Source: Emydura subglobosa
Lineage: Eukaryota; Chordata; Testudines; Chelidae
DNA length: 64,000 nt
Assembly (NCBI GenBank): GCA_007922225.1
Contig: ML679961.1
Location: forward strand, 4,479,295 to 4,543,294
Direction: 5' to 3'
Shown: positions 43,369-56,112 of the stretch, piece after piece
Layout of the letters: every line of letters begins with the position of its first letter
How positions within the stretch are numbered: the stretch's first letter is position 1
The notes under the pieces: generated by a model
The model's database searches: none
The model's input: the letters and a program-made list of their open reading frames with translations, nothing else
What the model was told of the DNA's origin: nothing
Made by a program: the position numbers and the translations under genes

Positions 43369-44883
43369 ACAAATGTTGTTTTCTCCATGTATGTTGTAAG
43401 ATACATTAAGGACTACAGCTCATCAGAAAATGGGGTTAAAAATTACTTTGACAAGTTAGATGTCACCTCAAGTCACCAGGGCCTGATGAAATACATCCTA
43501 GAATACTCGAAGAGCTGACTGAGGAGATATCTGAGCCATTAAGCGATTATCTTAAAAAAGTCAGGGAAGATGGAGGACTGGAAAAGGGCAAATATAATGC
43601 CAATTTATAAAAAAAAATAATAAGGAAAACCCGGGGAATTAAAGACCAGTCAGTTTAACTTCAGTACCCAGAAAGATAATGGAGCAAATAATTAAGCAAT
43701 CAATTTGCAAACACCTAGAAGATAATAAGGTGAAAGGTAACATTCAACATCGATTTGTCAAGAACAAATCATGTCAAACCAACCTAATAACTTTCTTTGA
43801 CAAGACAAACCTTATAGATAGGGGAAGGTGGTATATCTTGACTTTAATAAGGCATTTGATACTGTCTTGCATAACCTCTTAAATGAACTAGGGAACTACA
43901 ACCCTAGATGGAGCTACTATAAGGTGAGTGGATAACTAGTTGGAAAACTGTTCCCAGAGAGTGGTTACCAATGGTTCACAGTCAAGCTGGAAGGTCATAT
44001 TGAGTGGGGTCTCACATTGATCAGTTTTGGGTCCAGTTTGTTCAATATCTTCATCAATGATTTAGACAACGGCTTAGAGAGTACACTTATAAAGTTTGCA
44101 GATGATACCAAGCTGGGAGGGGTTGTAAGTGTTTTGGAGGATAGGATTAAAATTCAAAATGATTTGGACAAACTGGAGAAATGATCTGAAGTAAATAGGA
44201 TGAAATTCAATAAGGACAAATGCAAAGTGCTCCACTTAAGAAGGAACAATCAATTGCACATGTACAAAATGGGAAATAACTGCCTAGGAAGGAGTACTGT
44301 GGAAAGGGATCTGGGGGGTCATAATGGATCACAAACTAAATATAAGAGTGAACACTAACACCGTTGCAGAAAAAAGCAAACATCAGTCTGGGATGTATTA
44401 AAAGGAGTGTTATAAGCAAGACACAAGAAGTAATTCTTCCACTCTACTGTTCACTGATTAGGCCTCAACTGGAGTATTGTATTTAGTTCTGGGTGCCACA
44501 TTTCAGGAAAGAGGTGGACAGATTGGAGAAAGTCCAGAGAAGATCAGCAAAAATGATTGAAGGTCTAGAAAACATGGTCTATGAGGGAAGATTGAAACAA
44601 CTGGGTTTGTTTAGTCAAGAGAAGAGAAGACTAGGGGAATGGGGGTGTGTGTGTGCATGATTACAGTTTTCAAGTACATAAAAGATTGTTACAAAGATGA
44701 TGGAGAAAAATTGTTTTCTTTAGTCTCTGAGGATAGAACAAGAAGCAAAGGTCTTCAATTGCAGGAAGGGCAATTTAGATTGGTCAATAGAAAAAACTTC
44801 CTAACCATCAGGGTAGTTAAGCACTGGAATAAATTTCCTAGAGAATTTGTGACATCTCTGTCATTGGAGATTTTTTAAGAGCA
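43369..44883 (+). mobile_element. CR1 LINE ORF2, sense, 1.5 kb (left part of a doubly interrupted copy)
   Basis: Sense CR1 ORF2 from the N-terminal RT region to near the end. The catalytic RT motif is intact as FADD (44095-44106) within FADDTKLGGVV. Later motifs include 'ggcctcaactggagtattgt' and, at 44639-44878, a frame with LQEGQFRLVNRKNFLTIRVV followed by KHWNKFPREFVTSLSLEIF. Several frameshifts and stops remove coding ability. It is followed by a hAT element at 44884, a short CR1 piece, a solo LTR, and the CR1 terminus. Confidence 0.92.
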
Positions 44884-45312
44884 TTTTTGACCAATGGTAC
44901 GTGTATTCCTGGGGGTACGCAGAGGTCTCCCAGGGGGTACATCAATTCATCTAGATATTTGCCTAGTTTTACAACAGGCTACATAAAAAGCACTAGCAAA
45001 GTCAGTACAAACAAAAATTTCATACAAGTGACTTGTTTATACTGCTCTATATACTATGTACTGAAATGGGAGTACAATATTTATATTTCAATTGATTTAT
45101 TTTATAATTATATGGTAAAAATGTGAAAATAAGCAATTTTTCAGCAATAGTGTGCTATGACACTTTTGTATTTTTATGTCTGGTTTTGTAAGCAAATAGT
45201 TTTAAGTGAAGTGAAACTTGGGTGAACTGAAACTTAAGTGAAGTGAAAGTCATGAAAGAAAAAACAGACTCCTGTAAGGGGTACAGTAGTCGGAAAAGGT
45301 TTAGAGCCACAG
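44884..45312 (-). mobile_element. hAT MITE inserted in CR1, reverse of 17561-17969
   Basis: Reads 'ttgaccaatggtacgtgtat', 'tcctgggggtacgcagaggt', 'gatatttgcctagttttaca', 'aattgatttattttataatt', 'caatttttcagcaatagtgt' and 'aggggtacagtagtcggaaa', ending 'ggtttagagccac'. This is the same family as 17561-17969 in opposite orientation. CR1 sequence lies on both sides. A clean 8-bp duplication could not be read. Confidence 0.8.
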
Positions 45313-45374
45313 AGTTAGACAAACACCTGTGAGGGATGGCCTAGATAATACTTAGTCCTGCCTTGGGACTGGAC
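45313..45374 (+). mobile_element. CR1 piece between hAT element and solo LTR
   Basis: 'agagttagacaaacacctgt', 'gagggatggcctagataata' and 'cttagtcctgccttgggact' continue the CR1 3' UTR. It ends with the 5-bp target site TGGAC (45370-45374) of the solo LTR. Confidence 0.88.
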
Positions 45375-46432
45375 TGTGACGCTGGCTGGATTAGGGGGAT
45401 CGTTTATTATATTATTTAACATCAATATTTCAAAATTACAATAATTCATAGGAGATAGGCCATGTCAGGTACTGTTAGAAAGGTTATACTTTGCTAAGTG
45501 TGATGCCATTGTGTATGTGTCTCATTTGTATTGGAAGTTATGGATATGTTTGATGTATCTGTATTTCAACCTGTGCTGTGTTTCTGGTCGACACCCAAAC
45601 AGGACGGCAGCAGCAATAAGCTGCTTAATGGCCCATTAAGGAAACTCACAGGTACAATGGGCCCAGGGAGAGAAGCTGGGGCTACACCTTATGAGTCACC
45701 AGGACTTACTGATGTGACCCTGGACTCCATCTTACTTCTGTAAATTTCCACAAGCAGCATGGCAAAGACCAAGGGACATAAAAGGCAGCTGTACGACATC
45801 CATTTTGTGTTTAGTCTTCAGTCTTCACCTACCTCTGGATCAATCCATCTACAACTGAAGCTGTGAATCAAAGGCCTGAGACCCAATCAGGTACCGGATG
45901 TTCATCAGAGGGACTATACAAGCCTGCAAACTCCACAATGCTAATGAAAACCTGATAGATAGGGACTTTCAAATCATTTGTATGTATCTGTTTGCTTTAA
46001 TCATTTACACTTTTCTCTTATAGTTTGTTTCTTTCTTTTTATAATAAACCTTTAATTTTAGCTACTAAAGGATTGACTGGCAGTGTGGTATTTTGGGTAA
46101 GATCCAAATTTATATTGATCTGGTAATGTGGATTACCCTTTGGGGTCAGAAGAACCTTTTTGGTAAAGAGCATAGAGTTTTAAATAACTGATCTCTTTAC
46201 TGAACCAAGTGGCTGACTGGGAGCCAGAAACTGAAGTGAAGTGAAGAGGGTTGTGTATATTTTGTTGTAGCTTCTTGATAACCAGTGTGGGGAATCAGAA
46301 GCACTGTCTGTGGTTGGTTGGGAAATCTACTTTCAATGTTACCCCCCAAGACTGGGAGTATCTACTCTCCTTTTGCAGCCTGCCCCGACTTTGGCATTTT
46401 CAGGTAGCCTACCTTAGGCCGGACGGGTCCCA
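45375..46432 (+). mobile_element. Solo LTR A, 1,058 bp, inserted in CR1
   Basis: It begins TGTGACGCTGGCTGG and ends GGGTCCCA, with TGGAC before and TGGAT after (4 of 5), so a 5-bp duplication with TG...CA ends. Internal LTR features: a TATA-like 'gggacataaaaggcag' at about 45773-45788, an AATAAA signal at about 46043-46048 in 'ataataaacctttaatttta', and a terminal U5-like part. No gag, pol or env is attached, so the internal virus was lost by recombination between LTRs. It is homologous along nearly its whole length to the LTR at 56378-57561. Confidence 0.88.
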
Positions 46433-46492
46433 TGGATGAGAAAATGTCTTGATGTCACTTCTAGTCCTACGATCCTATGATTCTATAAATGG
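46433..46492 (+). mobile_element. CR1 3' terminus (last part of the interrupted copy)
   Basis: 'tggatgagaaaatgtcttga', 'tgtcacttctagtcctacga' and 'tcctatgattctataaatgg' complete the CR1 end that was interrupted at 45374. The first five bases are the right copy of the LTR target duplication. Confidence 0.88.
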
Positions 46493-47082
46493 GTGAAACA
46501 ACTCAAAAGTTTGTGTCATGTAGGTGGACTCTGAATACCTAAATGACTTTTTGTCTTGTAGGTGTAGTCAGAATAAAATCAGACACAAATAACTTATGAA
46601 AATACATTTCTATAGCATTAGCAGCTCCATTCACTAAATTATTCTTCCATTCACCCCATTTTCTTCTGCTGCCTCTCTAAAAGTCTGACTGATACACTAT
46701 ACTTAGTGATCAATTCAAATTAAACAGGTTTCTGCTGAGAAGGAAGTAATGAAAGTTAAGGCATAATGATATGCACAGCCTAAAATTTTTATGTGGGAAT
46801 TAATTTTGGTGATGACAGATGAGAGCATAAACTCTAAAGCACATGCAATTTTAATATTCTTCTCTGGAGTATAAGGTTATGCTGTTGTCATCATTTTGTG
46901 CACGAGGTTGTGAGAATGCGTCCTCCTTTCCCCCAAGCACATAGTAGATTCACCTTTTGGGAAGTTACCAGTTCGATATTGTTAATCAAAGTCATGAATA
47001 TGACTTAGGAATCCCAGACATCTCTGCAGCATGGAAGTGCATGTATGTGGTGTGAGTGAGTCTGTAGAGCTGGATTAGCTGC
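46493..47082. other. No recognised feature
   Basis: AT-rich non-coding sequence. Confidence 0.5.
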
Positions 47083-47168
47083 TCATAGAATCATAGAAGA
47101 TGAGGGTTGGAAGGGACCTTAGGAGGTCAACCCCCTGCTCAAAGCAGGACTAACCCCAACTAAATCAA
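47083..47168 (-). mobile_element. CR1 3' end fragment, antisense
   Basis: 'tcatagaatcatagaagatg', 'agggttggaagggaccttag' and 'tgctcaaagcaggactaacc' are the reverse of a CR1 3' end, with a small internal deletion. Confidence 0.88.
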
Positions 47169-47176
47169 ACATAAAA

Positions 47177-48212
47177 AGAACAATTGCGACCTCTTTCTCT
47201 TCTCCCTCTACACATTATCTCTGGCTAATCTCATCTGCAAACACAATTCAGTACCATCTCTATGATGACAACTCACAGTTCTACCTCTCGATCCTAGACC
47301 TCTCTCCTTTGGTCCAAACGAAACTCTTGGCCTTTCTGACAGCTCCTTGTGGATGTCTAGCCACTAGTGGAAGCTCAACATGGCTAAAACAGAGCTCTTA
47401 ACCTCCCCTCCCCCCAACCCTCCCTGCTACCTCTTTTCTCAATCACAGTGGATAACACCACCATCCGCCTGTAACTCAGGGCTGCAGCGTGGGCGTCATC
47501 TTTGACTCAGACCTCTCTCCATCCAGACTCTGTCTAAATCTTGCAGATTCTTTCGGCAGAACATCTCTAAAATACGGCCTTTCTTACCCATCTGCACAGC
47601 TAAAACTCTCATCCAGGCTGTTACCGTCCTGTGCCCCATTTACTGCAACGTCCTTTTTTTTGGCCTTGAGAAATGCAATCTTGCCCAACTTGTAGCCATT
47701 CAGAATGCTGCCGCAAAGAATTTTTCTAGCCCATTCCTTTGGCCACAGCACCCTTTTCTTTGCCTCCCTTCACTGACTCCTCCTTTATCGCATCAAACAT
47801 GAGCTACTTTTACTCACTTTCAAAGCCTTCCGTGGCCTATCCCCACCCTACCTCTCATCTCACATACACTATCGAGATGTTGACTCCCACTTCCAGCCTC
47901 CATCACCTGCTTGTTAAATTTTCAAACAGGTGTCTCCCATGCTGCCCCAGGAAACATCCACAGATCTCATGTATTTTGCTGTGATGGCTATAAAAATTTG
48001 ACAATTAGATCTCTGAGACCACTGCCTGTCATGATGACCAATATCATCACATTGTTTGCTTGTACTGCCCTGACTGTATCTGTTGTCTCTTGTTTTATAA
48101 TTAGATTGAAAGTTTCTTGGGCAGGGACCAAGCACCTATCACAAAGAATCCTGGTTCATGGCTCAGACTTCTAGGCGTTATGTGAATACAAATCAATAAT
48201 AAGAATAATGAG
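47177..48212 (+). mobile_element. L3/L2-type LINE body with 3' tail, sense
   Basis: Sense ORF2 text: 'aacaattgcgacctctttct', 'cagtaccatctctatgatga' (a Y-D-D-like context), 'ggctaaaacagagctcttaa', 'gcgtgggcgtcatctttgac' (frame GVIFDSDLS), 'gccattcagaatgctgccgc' (frame AIQNAAAK) and 'tatcgcatcaaacatgagct'. The tail 'ttagattgaaagtttcttgg', 'gcagggaccaagcacctatc' and 'aatacaaatcaataataaga' is the L3 3' end. Frames are broken by shifts. About 1 kb, 5' truncated. Confidence 0.85.
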
Positions 48213-48249
48213 GTAAGATGAGCAAAGGAATAAAGTTTCAAAACAGCCA

Positions 48250-48425
48250 AAGGCTAAATTTTCCAAACTCGGAAACAGATTTTCAAAGGAGTTGAGTGCT
48301 CAGCATACACCTCCTGTGCAGAGTTCATTTGAAAATCGGGTCACTTGTTTAGGTGCCTGAACGGGAGCTGAGCTCTTTTGAAAATGTGACCCAATTGTAG
48401 GTATCTAGGCCTTCTTAAAATTCTA
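48250..48425. mobile_element. Foldback MITE ('tttgaaaat / taggtgcct' family)
   Basis: 'ggctaaattttccaaactcg', 'cagattttcaaaggagttga', 'ttgtttaggtgcctgaacgg', 'gagctgagctcttttgaaaa' and 'ggtatctaggccttcttaaa' give imperfect inverted arms around a centre with opposing 'ttcaaaggag / ctcttttgaaaat'. Confidence 0.6.
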
Positions 48426-48778
48426 GTGATAGTGTTCCTTTCAAACTGGGGCATTGAAAAATCAACGAAACCAAAATAAAAAAAACAAAACAACCCCAAA
48501 CAAAACAATAAATATGAAAGATTCGGAATTCCTAAAACATATCTGAACAATGTAATCTGAGCATACCGTTTTACAAATGTTGTTGTCAAACAATTTGTTA
48601 CTCCTTTGTAGGCGCCGGAATTTGGCGTTATTGAAATACTACATCCCTAGGGATGTCATAGTGTGCTACACATTGGTTGAGGGGTCACCAGACTCTGACC
48701 ACTCTCCAACGTGTGTCACCTCTCAAGAAACTATGGTTCCTATGCTGTCTCGCATCCTTCAGACAAGCTCCTTGTAAA

Positions 48779-49075
48779 CACCTCCAAAGCCACTTCATCG
48801 TACTCCATCAAAACCCTTCTTAAAGCTCTCCTGTGCTGTGATGCCTACAAAAAGCATGAGAACAATTAGGAAGCCGGTGTGCTGTGACCACTGTCATATG
48901 GATCAATATTGTCTCTCAGTTTCCTTCTGCTCCCGTCGTTTCTTGTCGCTTGTATATTTAGATTGCGATCTCCTTGCAGAAGGGCCTGTCATTGTGTTCT
49001 GTGTTTGTACAGGGCCTAGCACAATGCGGTCAAAGCTCTATGATTAGTTCTCCTAGGCACTGCAACAGTGCAAAC
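48779..49075 (+). mobile_element. L3-type LINE 3' end, sense
   Basis: 'ttagattgcgatctccttgc', 'agaagggcctgtcattgtgt', 'tctgtgtttgtacagggcct', 'agcacaatgcggtcaaagct' and 'aacaacaatatgaat' form an L3 3' end preceded by about 170 bp of ORF2 tail. Confidence 0.8.
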
Positions 49076-49434
49076 AACAATATGAATGCTAGAGTAACAA
49101 AAAGCTTCTATTCAAGACCCATTCTTTCAATGATTGTAGTAGATACAATTTGGGTATCTGCCAATACATTACTTGACAAAGCCACTGTCTTTCTAATAAT
49201 GTTCAAGAGACAAATTCATCAATCCAAGCTAGATACTAGAAGGGCTAAAAGGGAACAGCACATCAAACCCACTGCATAAATATATGTTTCGTACTGTAGT
49301 GTGCTGAGCAGGTTAAAATGTACTCTTGCATGTTTATACTATAGAATGGAAAACTAACCAAGGCGGTCTAAGCAGGCAGCAATTACTTGTATTGCCATAA
49401 TATGCCAGCTTCTGTCAGTGATCTATATATATAA
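49076..49434. other. No recognised feature
   Basis: Non-coding sequence ending in a 'tatatatata' run that served as target for the next MITE. Confidence 0.5.
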
Positions 49435-49642
49435 TAGAGGTGGTCAAACTGTGGCTTATGAGCCACATGCAACTCTTTTATGGTTCAAGTGAGGCTCGCG
49501 GAGTCCCCTCTGCCCCCCCATTCTCCGCCTACCAGACTGGGGTAGGGAACTCGGAGCTTCAGCCCTGCGGAGGGTGGTGGGGCTAGAGGATTCTGCCCAA
49601 CGGGGAGAGAAGTTTCGGGGGTCAGTAAGTTTGGCCACCCCG
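49435..49642. mobile_element. hAT MITE ('ggtggtcaaac' ends), 208 bp
   Basis: The left end TAGAGGTGGTCAAAC and right end GTTTGGCCACCCCG are inverted copies. It is flanked by ATATATAA (49427-49434) and ATATATAC (49643-49650), an 8-bp duplication with one mismatch. The interior 'tgtggcttatgagccacatg' followed by 'caactctttt' is a familiar sauropsid hAT MITE start. Confidence 0.8.
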
Positions 49643-49660
49643 ATATATACGGTGGCAGCG

Positions 49661-49783
49661 CATAGAATCATACCATCATAGGGCTGGAAGGGACCTCGAG
49701 AGGTCATCTAGTCCAGTCCCCTGCACTCATGGCAGGACCAAGTCATATCTAGACCAACCCTGACAGGTGTTTGTCTAACCTGC
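49661..49783 (-). mobile_element. CR1 3' end fragment, antisense
   Basis: 'catagaatcataccatcata', 'gggctggaagggacctcgag', 'aggtcatctagtccagtccc' and 'ctgacaggtgtttgtctaac' are the reverse of a CR1 terminus. It sits 10 bases from the right duplication of the hAT MITE. Confidence 0.88.
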
Positions 49784-52700
49784 ATGTGGCATCTGTAACA
49801 GTTTGAATTGTGTAAGTGCCAAGAGTAGTGAAAGCAAGTACCTTAGAAGGGAAAAGCACCGAAAAAAGTCTCAACGGTACACAGATATTTGCATCTGCAG
49901 TACAACGGCCCCAAAGGTATTAAATTTAATTCAGTGTGGTTTAACTGAATTTCACAAGATTTGCCCAGGGTATTGCAAGATACTGTCATATCTGTCACAC
50001 TACCCAGGTATAGCAGAACAAGGAAAGAAATTGGCTCAGTGGCATGAGTTTCCTGCTCATGTTAATGGATATAGTTCCATTGACATCAATGGATTTTGCC
50101 CATTTACACCAGAAGTGAATGTAGCCCATTATCTTCAGAGTGAGCCACCTGGCCATTTAGGCACCTTATTGAGGGAGAACTTCAGCAGCTAGTACCTTAT
50201 TCCAGCAGTAATCCCGTTCAATAGGACCGGTGGAATAAAGTGCTACTAGACCAGAATTAGAGCATCAGCCTTTGCGGGGTTAAGGTTCCATGTAACCCTT
50301 AACTTTGGGGTTTCTTGATTTTTGAGCAACCTTCATGTTCTGAACGTCGTTCTTTATATCAAATGAAGGCTGTTGCCAACTGACTGATTTGCATACAAAT
50401 GCACACAGGTCTCTCCCAATCTCATGCGAAGGATTTGTAGCGGTGATATTTCTAAAATTTCAGCTAAAAGAATCACTCACAACCCTATTAGCCATTGTAT
50501 CGAATGTTTACAATGACAGGGCTCGACTCGCTCCGTTTTGAATTCAAGACCCATCTCCTGGGCAATGAGCCTCCTACCAATAATATTACAAAATGAAAAT
50601 TGTAAAACAGCACCGTTGCTTCTCGAACTCAATTTACCAAAACACACAGAATCAATAAGAAGCATGCCTCTGCATGCTGTCCTCACTTTATTTGCCAAAC
50701 TGTATCTCTCAGTTTTTTCACAAGAACCGATGTAACAAGATGAATTTAAAAAAGCTTTATCTAGACTCAGAAAAGCAAATACATGCCATGAACAAACCTT
50801 TAAGACTGCACACGTCCCTCTGCTGGAGGCTGTTTGAAATGTTTCATAAAGGGAACAATATTAAAGGCATTCAATATATATTTGAATTAGCCTTCTCAAT
50901 ACGTTCTCTTTTTTATTTCCCTACAAATGAAGTACTACAGCCATGAGCACTTGTTTCTGGGTGGCTGCAAAATAGAAAGAATTACATGTTCAATCTTTAG
51001 TTCTTATACATGCTCCGTGACAGGGCAAATGAAAATGCCTTGATCTTAACCGACTTTCCCCCTGCACCAGGCTGAGCGGTGTGAAAGACAGCACAAGATT
51101 CCACTCTCACAGAATTTACATGGTATTTGTTTTCAGCAATCTGGGTTTTGTGTGTGCTCAGGTGAATACATTTCACATAACTCACTTTCATTTTAATTAC
51201 CATATGCTGGTAAATATATGATTATTTTCATTTCACTCTATTCAGAAGAATGACACAGCTTACTATCCATTGTGTTGCTACTCTTGGTTGTGTTGCTACT
51301 CTTTCACTTAACAGTGGCTCTCCCCCTTTTTGTCCTTCTTGATTTCACTGATCCATCACTAAACCAAATGCGGCATCTTTCTCAACTACTTATCACTAAT
51401 GGCTGGGATCTGAGGCACCTTCCTCTCCAATTTCTCTTCAATCTGCCCTTGAAGAGGCTGGTTAACGTCGTTCTTTTGGTTCTTCCACCCCTCAGCTCCT
51501 CCTTGTGTCTGAATCAGTTTTGTCTTTTGCCCCTATGGCAGGGTGTATGATCCTAGTGTCTGGAACAGAGACTCAGAGGATTTCTGATGATTCACCCTGA
51601 TAATCAGACAGGTGGGACATATTAGCTTCAGCCCTGAAATATTAAAAGGTTTGGATTGTCTCTGTTAGGAGGAGGAAACCACAAACAGAGACAGAGAAGT
51701 CCTACAAGAAGAACCTTAGGAACAGCTAAGTTCAGGAAAAAGAGTAGATTGAATTTTAGATTCTCTTATTATATTAAGAATATAGGAAAAGAAAGAAAAA
51801 TAAGAGAATTCTGAATACTAACTTACTCTGTGCCTGTAAGTGCATGTGTACTGTATGGACAGCTGGTGGGCACCCCAGAATCCTCTGTCTTTTTAGCTCA
51901 TGCCTTTAAGTCACCTAACTTCCAGCATGAAATTGGAAGCTTAATTCATTTTCAGACGATACTCAAATATTTAAGAATTAGGTCATTTTTCCTGGCCTGT
52001 TATTAACTCTTGGCTCTATACATAACTTTCTTCCAGTTGATGTTATCCACGTTTTTCTGAGTGATTATAAGGAAGAACATTTCAATTCTGCCATCTTCAT
52101 ATCCTTCCCTGACTACATTCTCACATTGTCTTGTACTGTCAGAACTCTAGATGGTCAAGTTGAATAAACATTGGTTTGCTTTCCACTTCTCCCAGCTGTG
52201 TATCTTTCCCCACCTGATGTTATTGACCCCAACTCTTTGCTGACAGGTTCACCTCCTCTGTTTTTCACCACTCCATTCTCTGACAGCTTTATGTCAGGAT
52301 GCTGTGGTATAGGGTGGTTTGTCAAATAATACAGCCCATCATTCCCAGTGCAGTTTAAAAATCAACACCATCCAGCTACAGCCATCTCATCTAATCAGAG
52401 ACAGTCACTATCTGTAAAAAATTAATGTTAAATACTGAATAGAGCCCTACAAGACAGTGAGAGAGACATCAATGCTCAAAACAAAATGTGATACATCCTC
52501 TGTAATTCTGACCTCTCCCTGACTCCCAGAAAGAAACAGTCCTCACACAGCAGTATTTAATCACGACCATTTCTCCTGAATAAACTCTGTTAACTATCAG
52601 GTTTTTGACACTGGAGGTTTATAGCGTTAAAGGAATTTTTTAAAAAGGAGCTACAATGTTGTCTGCAGTAATGAAAGACAAGGAGATGACAGCCATTTTA

Positions 52701-55700
52701 ATGTACCTGATCTTGTAGATTCTCAATTCACTTCTTAAATTGACTAGCTGGGTCTTTAAAGGTAACTTTTCCTTTACTTTAAATGTTACCATGTATTTAC
52801 TACTTCCCGGAGGCTTCCGAGAAACAGACTGATGGAAGCAGCTCAGTGACTTTCCCTCAGGAACGAAGGCAGAATAGTTTGGTATCTTTCATTATTTTCA
52901 GTTCTCAGCACAAAGCCACTGGACAGACTTTGAAAGAGTGGCTAATCGTTCACTGGATTCACCAAAACAAGCAGAGGGCCCAACCCTTTAAACTCTTAAA
53001 ACTCATGTGAGTAGTGCCAACTCACAGAATTGGTAACACAGAACCTGGAGGGTCCCTTTGAAGTAGCCCTCCCGTAACTTCTCTAGAGTCAAAACTTCCT
53101 GTGGTCTACAGGAACAGCCGTGGGTAAGTTCTTTTGTGCTGAAAGTGAAATGTTTGAATGCCCTCTGCTGTCATAACCTGGGAGTGCTTCCTGTTAGCAA
53201 GTTCCTGTTTGTTGGCGTCAGACACGGAGGCTGAAAGCTGAGGAGTTTATTTGCCCCAGGCATTATTACTTAGTTAAAAGGGAACACCTGAAAGTCACCC
53301 CTGTTATAATGAAAAAAAAAAAAGAAATGTTAAATAAGGAAATTACACACCAAAGATTCTGATGGCCCAGGGAAGCTCCTTAATTTAGACAGGTCCCCAG
53401 TGTTATTCATTTTGTGCCAGGGGCCACATGACAGCCAGGATGAAGAGGGCACAAAGGTGGCTTAAAACCACCTTAGCTCTCCTCTCTCTGGACTGCAAGA
53501 TCTGTACTACACGCCTCTTAAAGAGACGCCACGCAACACTGGATCTCACGCTTTCTGTGTTATAGGATTGCCCTCTCAGCACCTGGACAGCGCCACTTCC
53601 TTTGTTTTAGTAGCTCTTTTCCTTCTGTGCGCTCATTGTCCAGCTATGCTGGAAACAGGACAGGAGACACTGGATGTGGTTTAATTAGGCTGCAGTTTTA
53701 TTCTTACCTGGCAGATAAAACTGCACAGTGCAGGTAATTCCATAATCATTTCAGTGGATAGCCAGTGAGCTTCTCTCAGCCCTCCCGCCTCATCCATCCT
53801 GGTTCCAGCCAACGTGCTGCTGGGACCTCACCGTTCCCCTGCTCCCTCATGAGGGTTATGCAGGGGACTAAAAAAGAGGAGGGGTTGGCTCCCTGCCATA
53901 CCAGTCATAGGAGCCCCGAATCCCCCATTTCTGCTCCTTTAAAGAATACGTCCTTTAAATCCTTTCCCAATCTATTTGATCTGATCACTGTATCCCTTCG
54001 CTACAGAGTACCTGCACTGAACATCCACCCCACCTTTACATCATGAGTTATGGCACCACAGCCTAGCTCACGTTTTATGTTGGCCGCAACTAAGTCCCCC
54101 CAAACCTGCTGTGGGGAAGACAAAAAAAAAACCCCTTCACCTTGGCCAATCTGGCAGTGAGAGAAAGATTCCTTCCCAGCCCCCCCCCCGCCCAGGAAAG
54201 AAGCAGCTAGCACAATATCTACAGCAGATAAAACCTGGTATTTCACCACTTCCATGGTGGGAACTGCTCTGCCAGGTCCAGCGACATGAGGGCTTTTCCT
54301 GCACTGGGATGGACCTATATATGGTCCCAGCTCTCTGCCGGTCATCGGGGGGGGGGAAATGGGTCAACGTCCCCATGCTGACCTGGTCTGCCAATGCAGT
54401 CGAAAACCATTCTCTGGCTCTCTAACCCTTAACGGGGCGCACACCTTTTCCAACGAGCCAGGCAACACCGCTTCATGCAAAGTGAGATCATGCACTGGCA
54501 TTTCGGAGTTTCAGCTTCTCCTGTGTCACCAGCAACATTTTCAAAATTCTGGATGCCTGAGCCAGTCAGGCCAGAGATTGCACAAACGGGAAACCCATGC
54601 AAACATATACCTTTAATTCTACAGCATTACTGCCCTCTGATTGGCTGAGACAACCCAATTTCATTATAGGGCTCTGTAATCAGAGAACTATTTTACGGTG
54701 CCACGATTTCTTTTTAATGAGGAAAAAGTTCATCTGCAGCCTCTTATCATCAGGCTTCTTTTATATTTAACTGTTGCATTTATATTTTGCACAAGCATGC
54801 CCAACTGTCTGCCAAATACACAAAATGTTGAGGTTAACCCAAGCAAACATTTTATGAAAATTGCATTAAGATATCAAGATTATATTTCATGTTGAATCAG
54901 ATGCTTTAAAATCGCACAGAAAACCCCAGTAGATATAAACATGCAGAAGACTGTACATTCTCAAAATTCCACCTGGATATTTCCCAAAATAAAACAGCAA
55001 TGCATTGGTTTTGTATAGAAAGCAGGAAAACTTTTTAAGTCTCCGGTTTTAGCGTTATTCATGTAACAAGCATTTTGTTAATGGGATAAATGAGGCACTC
55101 TTTAGCTCATCATACACAGACACTAACCTTCTCACCTAGCCAATAATCTACCACTAGTGCTTCACAACACTTTAACGATTGTAAAAAAAAATCCCCCACA
55201 GTAAAAACTGCCACTGTTTCAAACAAAGACATGCAGAAGTCCTTTAATTTTAGAGCAACATATGCAATACTGGCTGACTAATGAAATGATGGTCTTGTGG
55301 TTCATGAAATGGCCTGGAACTCAGGATATTCTGGGCTCTTGCAAGATTTGCCAGTACCATAAGAGAACCTCTGTTCTTGTTGATCTTCTACCTCCTGATC
55401 TAAGTTTCTAGGCACCTTTGTGTGTTATCTTGTCTCTGGGTCACCCCCTGCGTAGTATCCTCCAACCTGCCAATGCATTCTTTTCCTTTGTCGACTTTTT
55501 TTTTTTTTTATAAGTGCCTTCCTCTTATCTTTCAATTAAAGAGGTGTCTGAGGTCCCTGCTGCCTTCACCATTTGTGGAAAGCCAAACAAGCAAACAAAC
55601 AACCAAATCAAACAATCAAAAAAACCATTAAAAGGGGCAAATCACTGGAATGTGCATATAACAAACAATAACAACAGAAGAAGTGTCCTTGTCGGGGTTG

Positions 55701-56112
55701 TTTTGGGAAGGTCTTACAAAGAAGGCAGGTACTGGGCACTTGTCAGGCAGCTAGTTCCCCAGCTGGGTTCTTCATTTAAGCCTGATCAAAACAGCCAAAC
55801 TAGCAAAATAAATAAGCTACAGACAAACAAGCCTATCTGCCATGCACTTTCCAGGAGTGACAGGGAGCACCGACTTCCTCACCCAGGTGTCTCTCTCCAT
55901 CCACACTAAGGACAGGGCTTATGTTCTCCTTTACTCTGCCCTGTCTCCCAGCATGCCTTGCTCCAGCACAGGACCCAATCCTGGCTGCCTTGAGGACTAC
56001 ATCTCCCAGCCTGCCTTGCTGTTCTAATTCTGATAGACAGGGCTTGGCTGGAAGTATCAGGGACCAGCCTGATTCCTCCCCACTTCAGAGAGGAGTTCCA
56101 GCTCATCCTATT
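49784..56112. other. Largest unannotated stretch (6.3 kb)
   Basis: No exon with splice sites and no complete repeat was recognised. 'atatagttccattgacatca' followed by 'atgg' (50069-50092) is a palindromic motif seen in sauropsid repeats. 53750-54450 is somewhat GC-richer with C and G runs (54180-54190, 54349-54358). Open frames of 80-130 codons lie on both strands and overlap, without domains. It is best read as old intron. Confidence 0.5.

Noticed and set aside
54001..54425. Overlapping frames of 85-114 codons as exons
   Set aside because: No maintained splice signals and frames on both strands of similar length; no recognisable domain.
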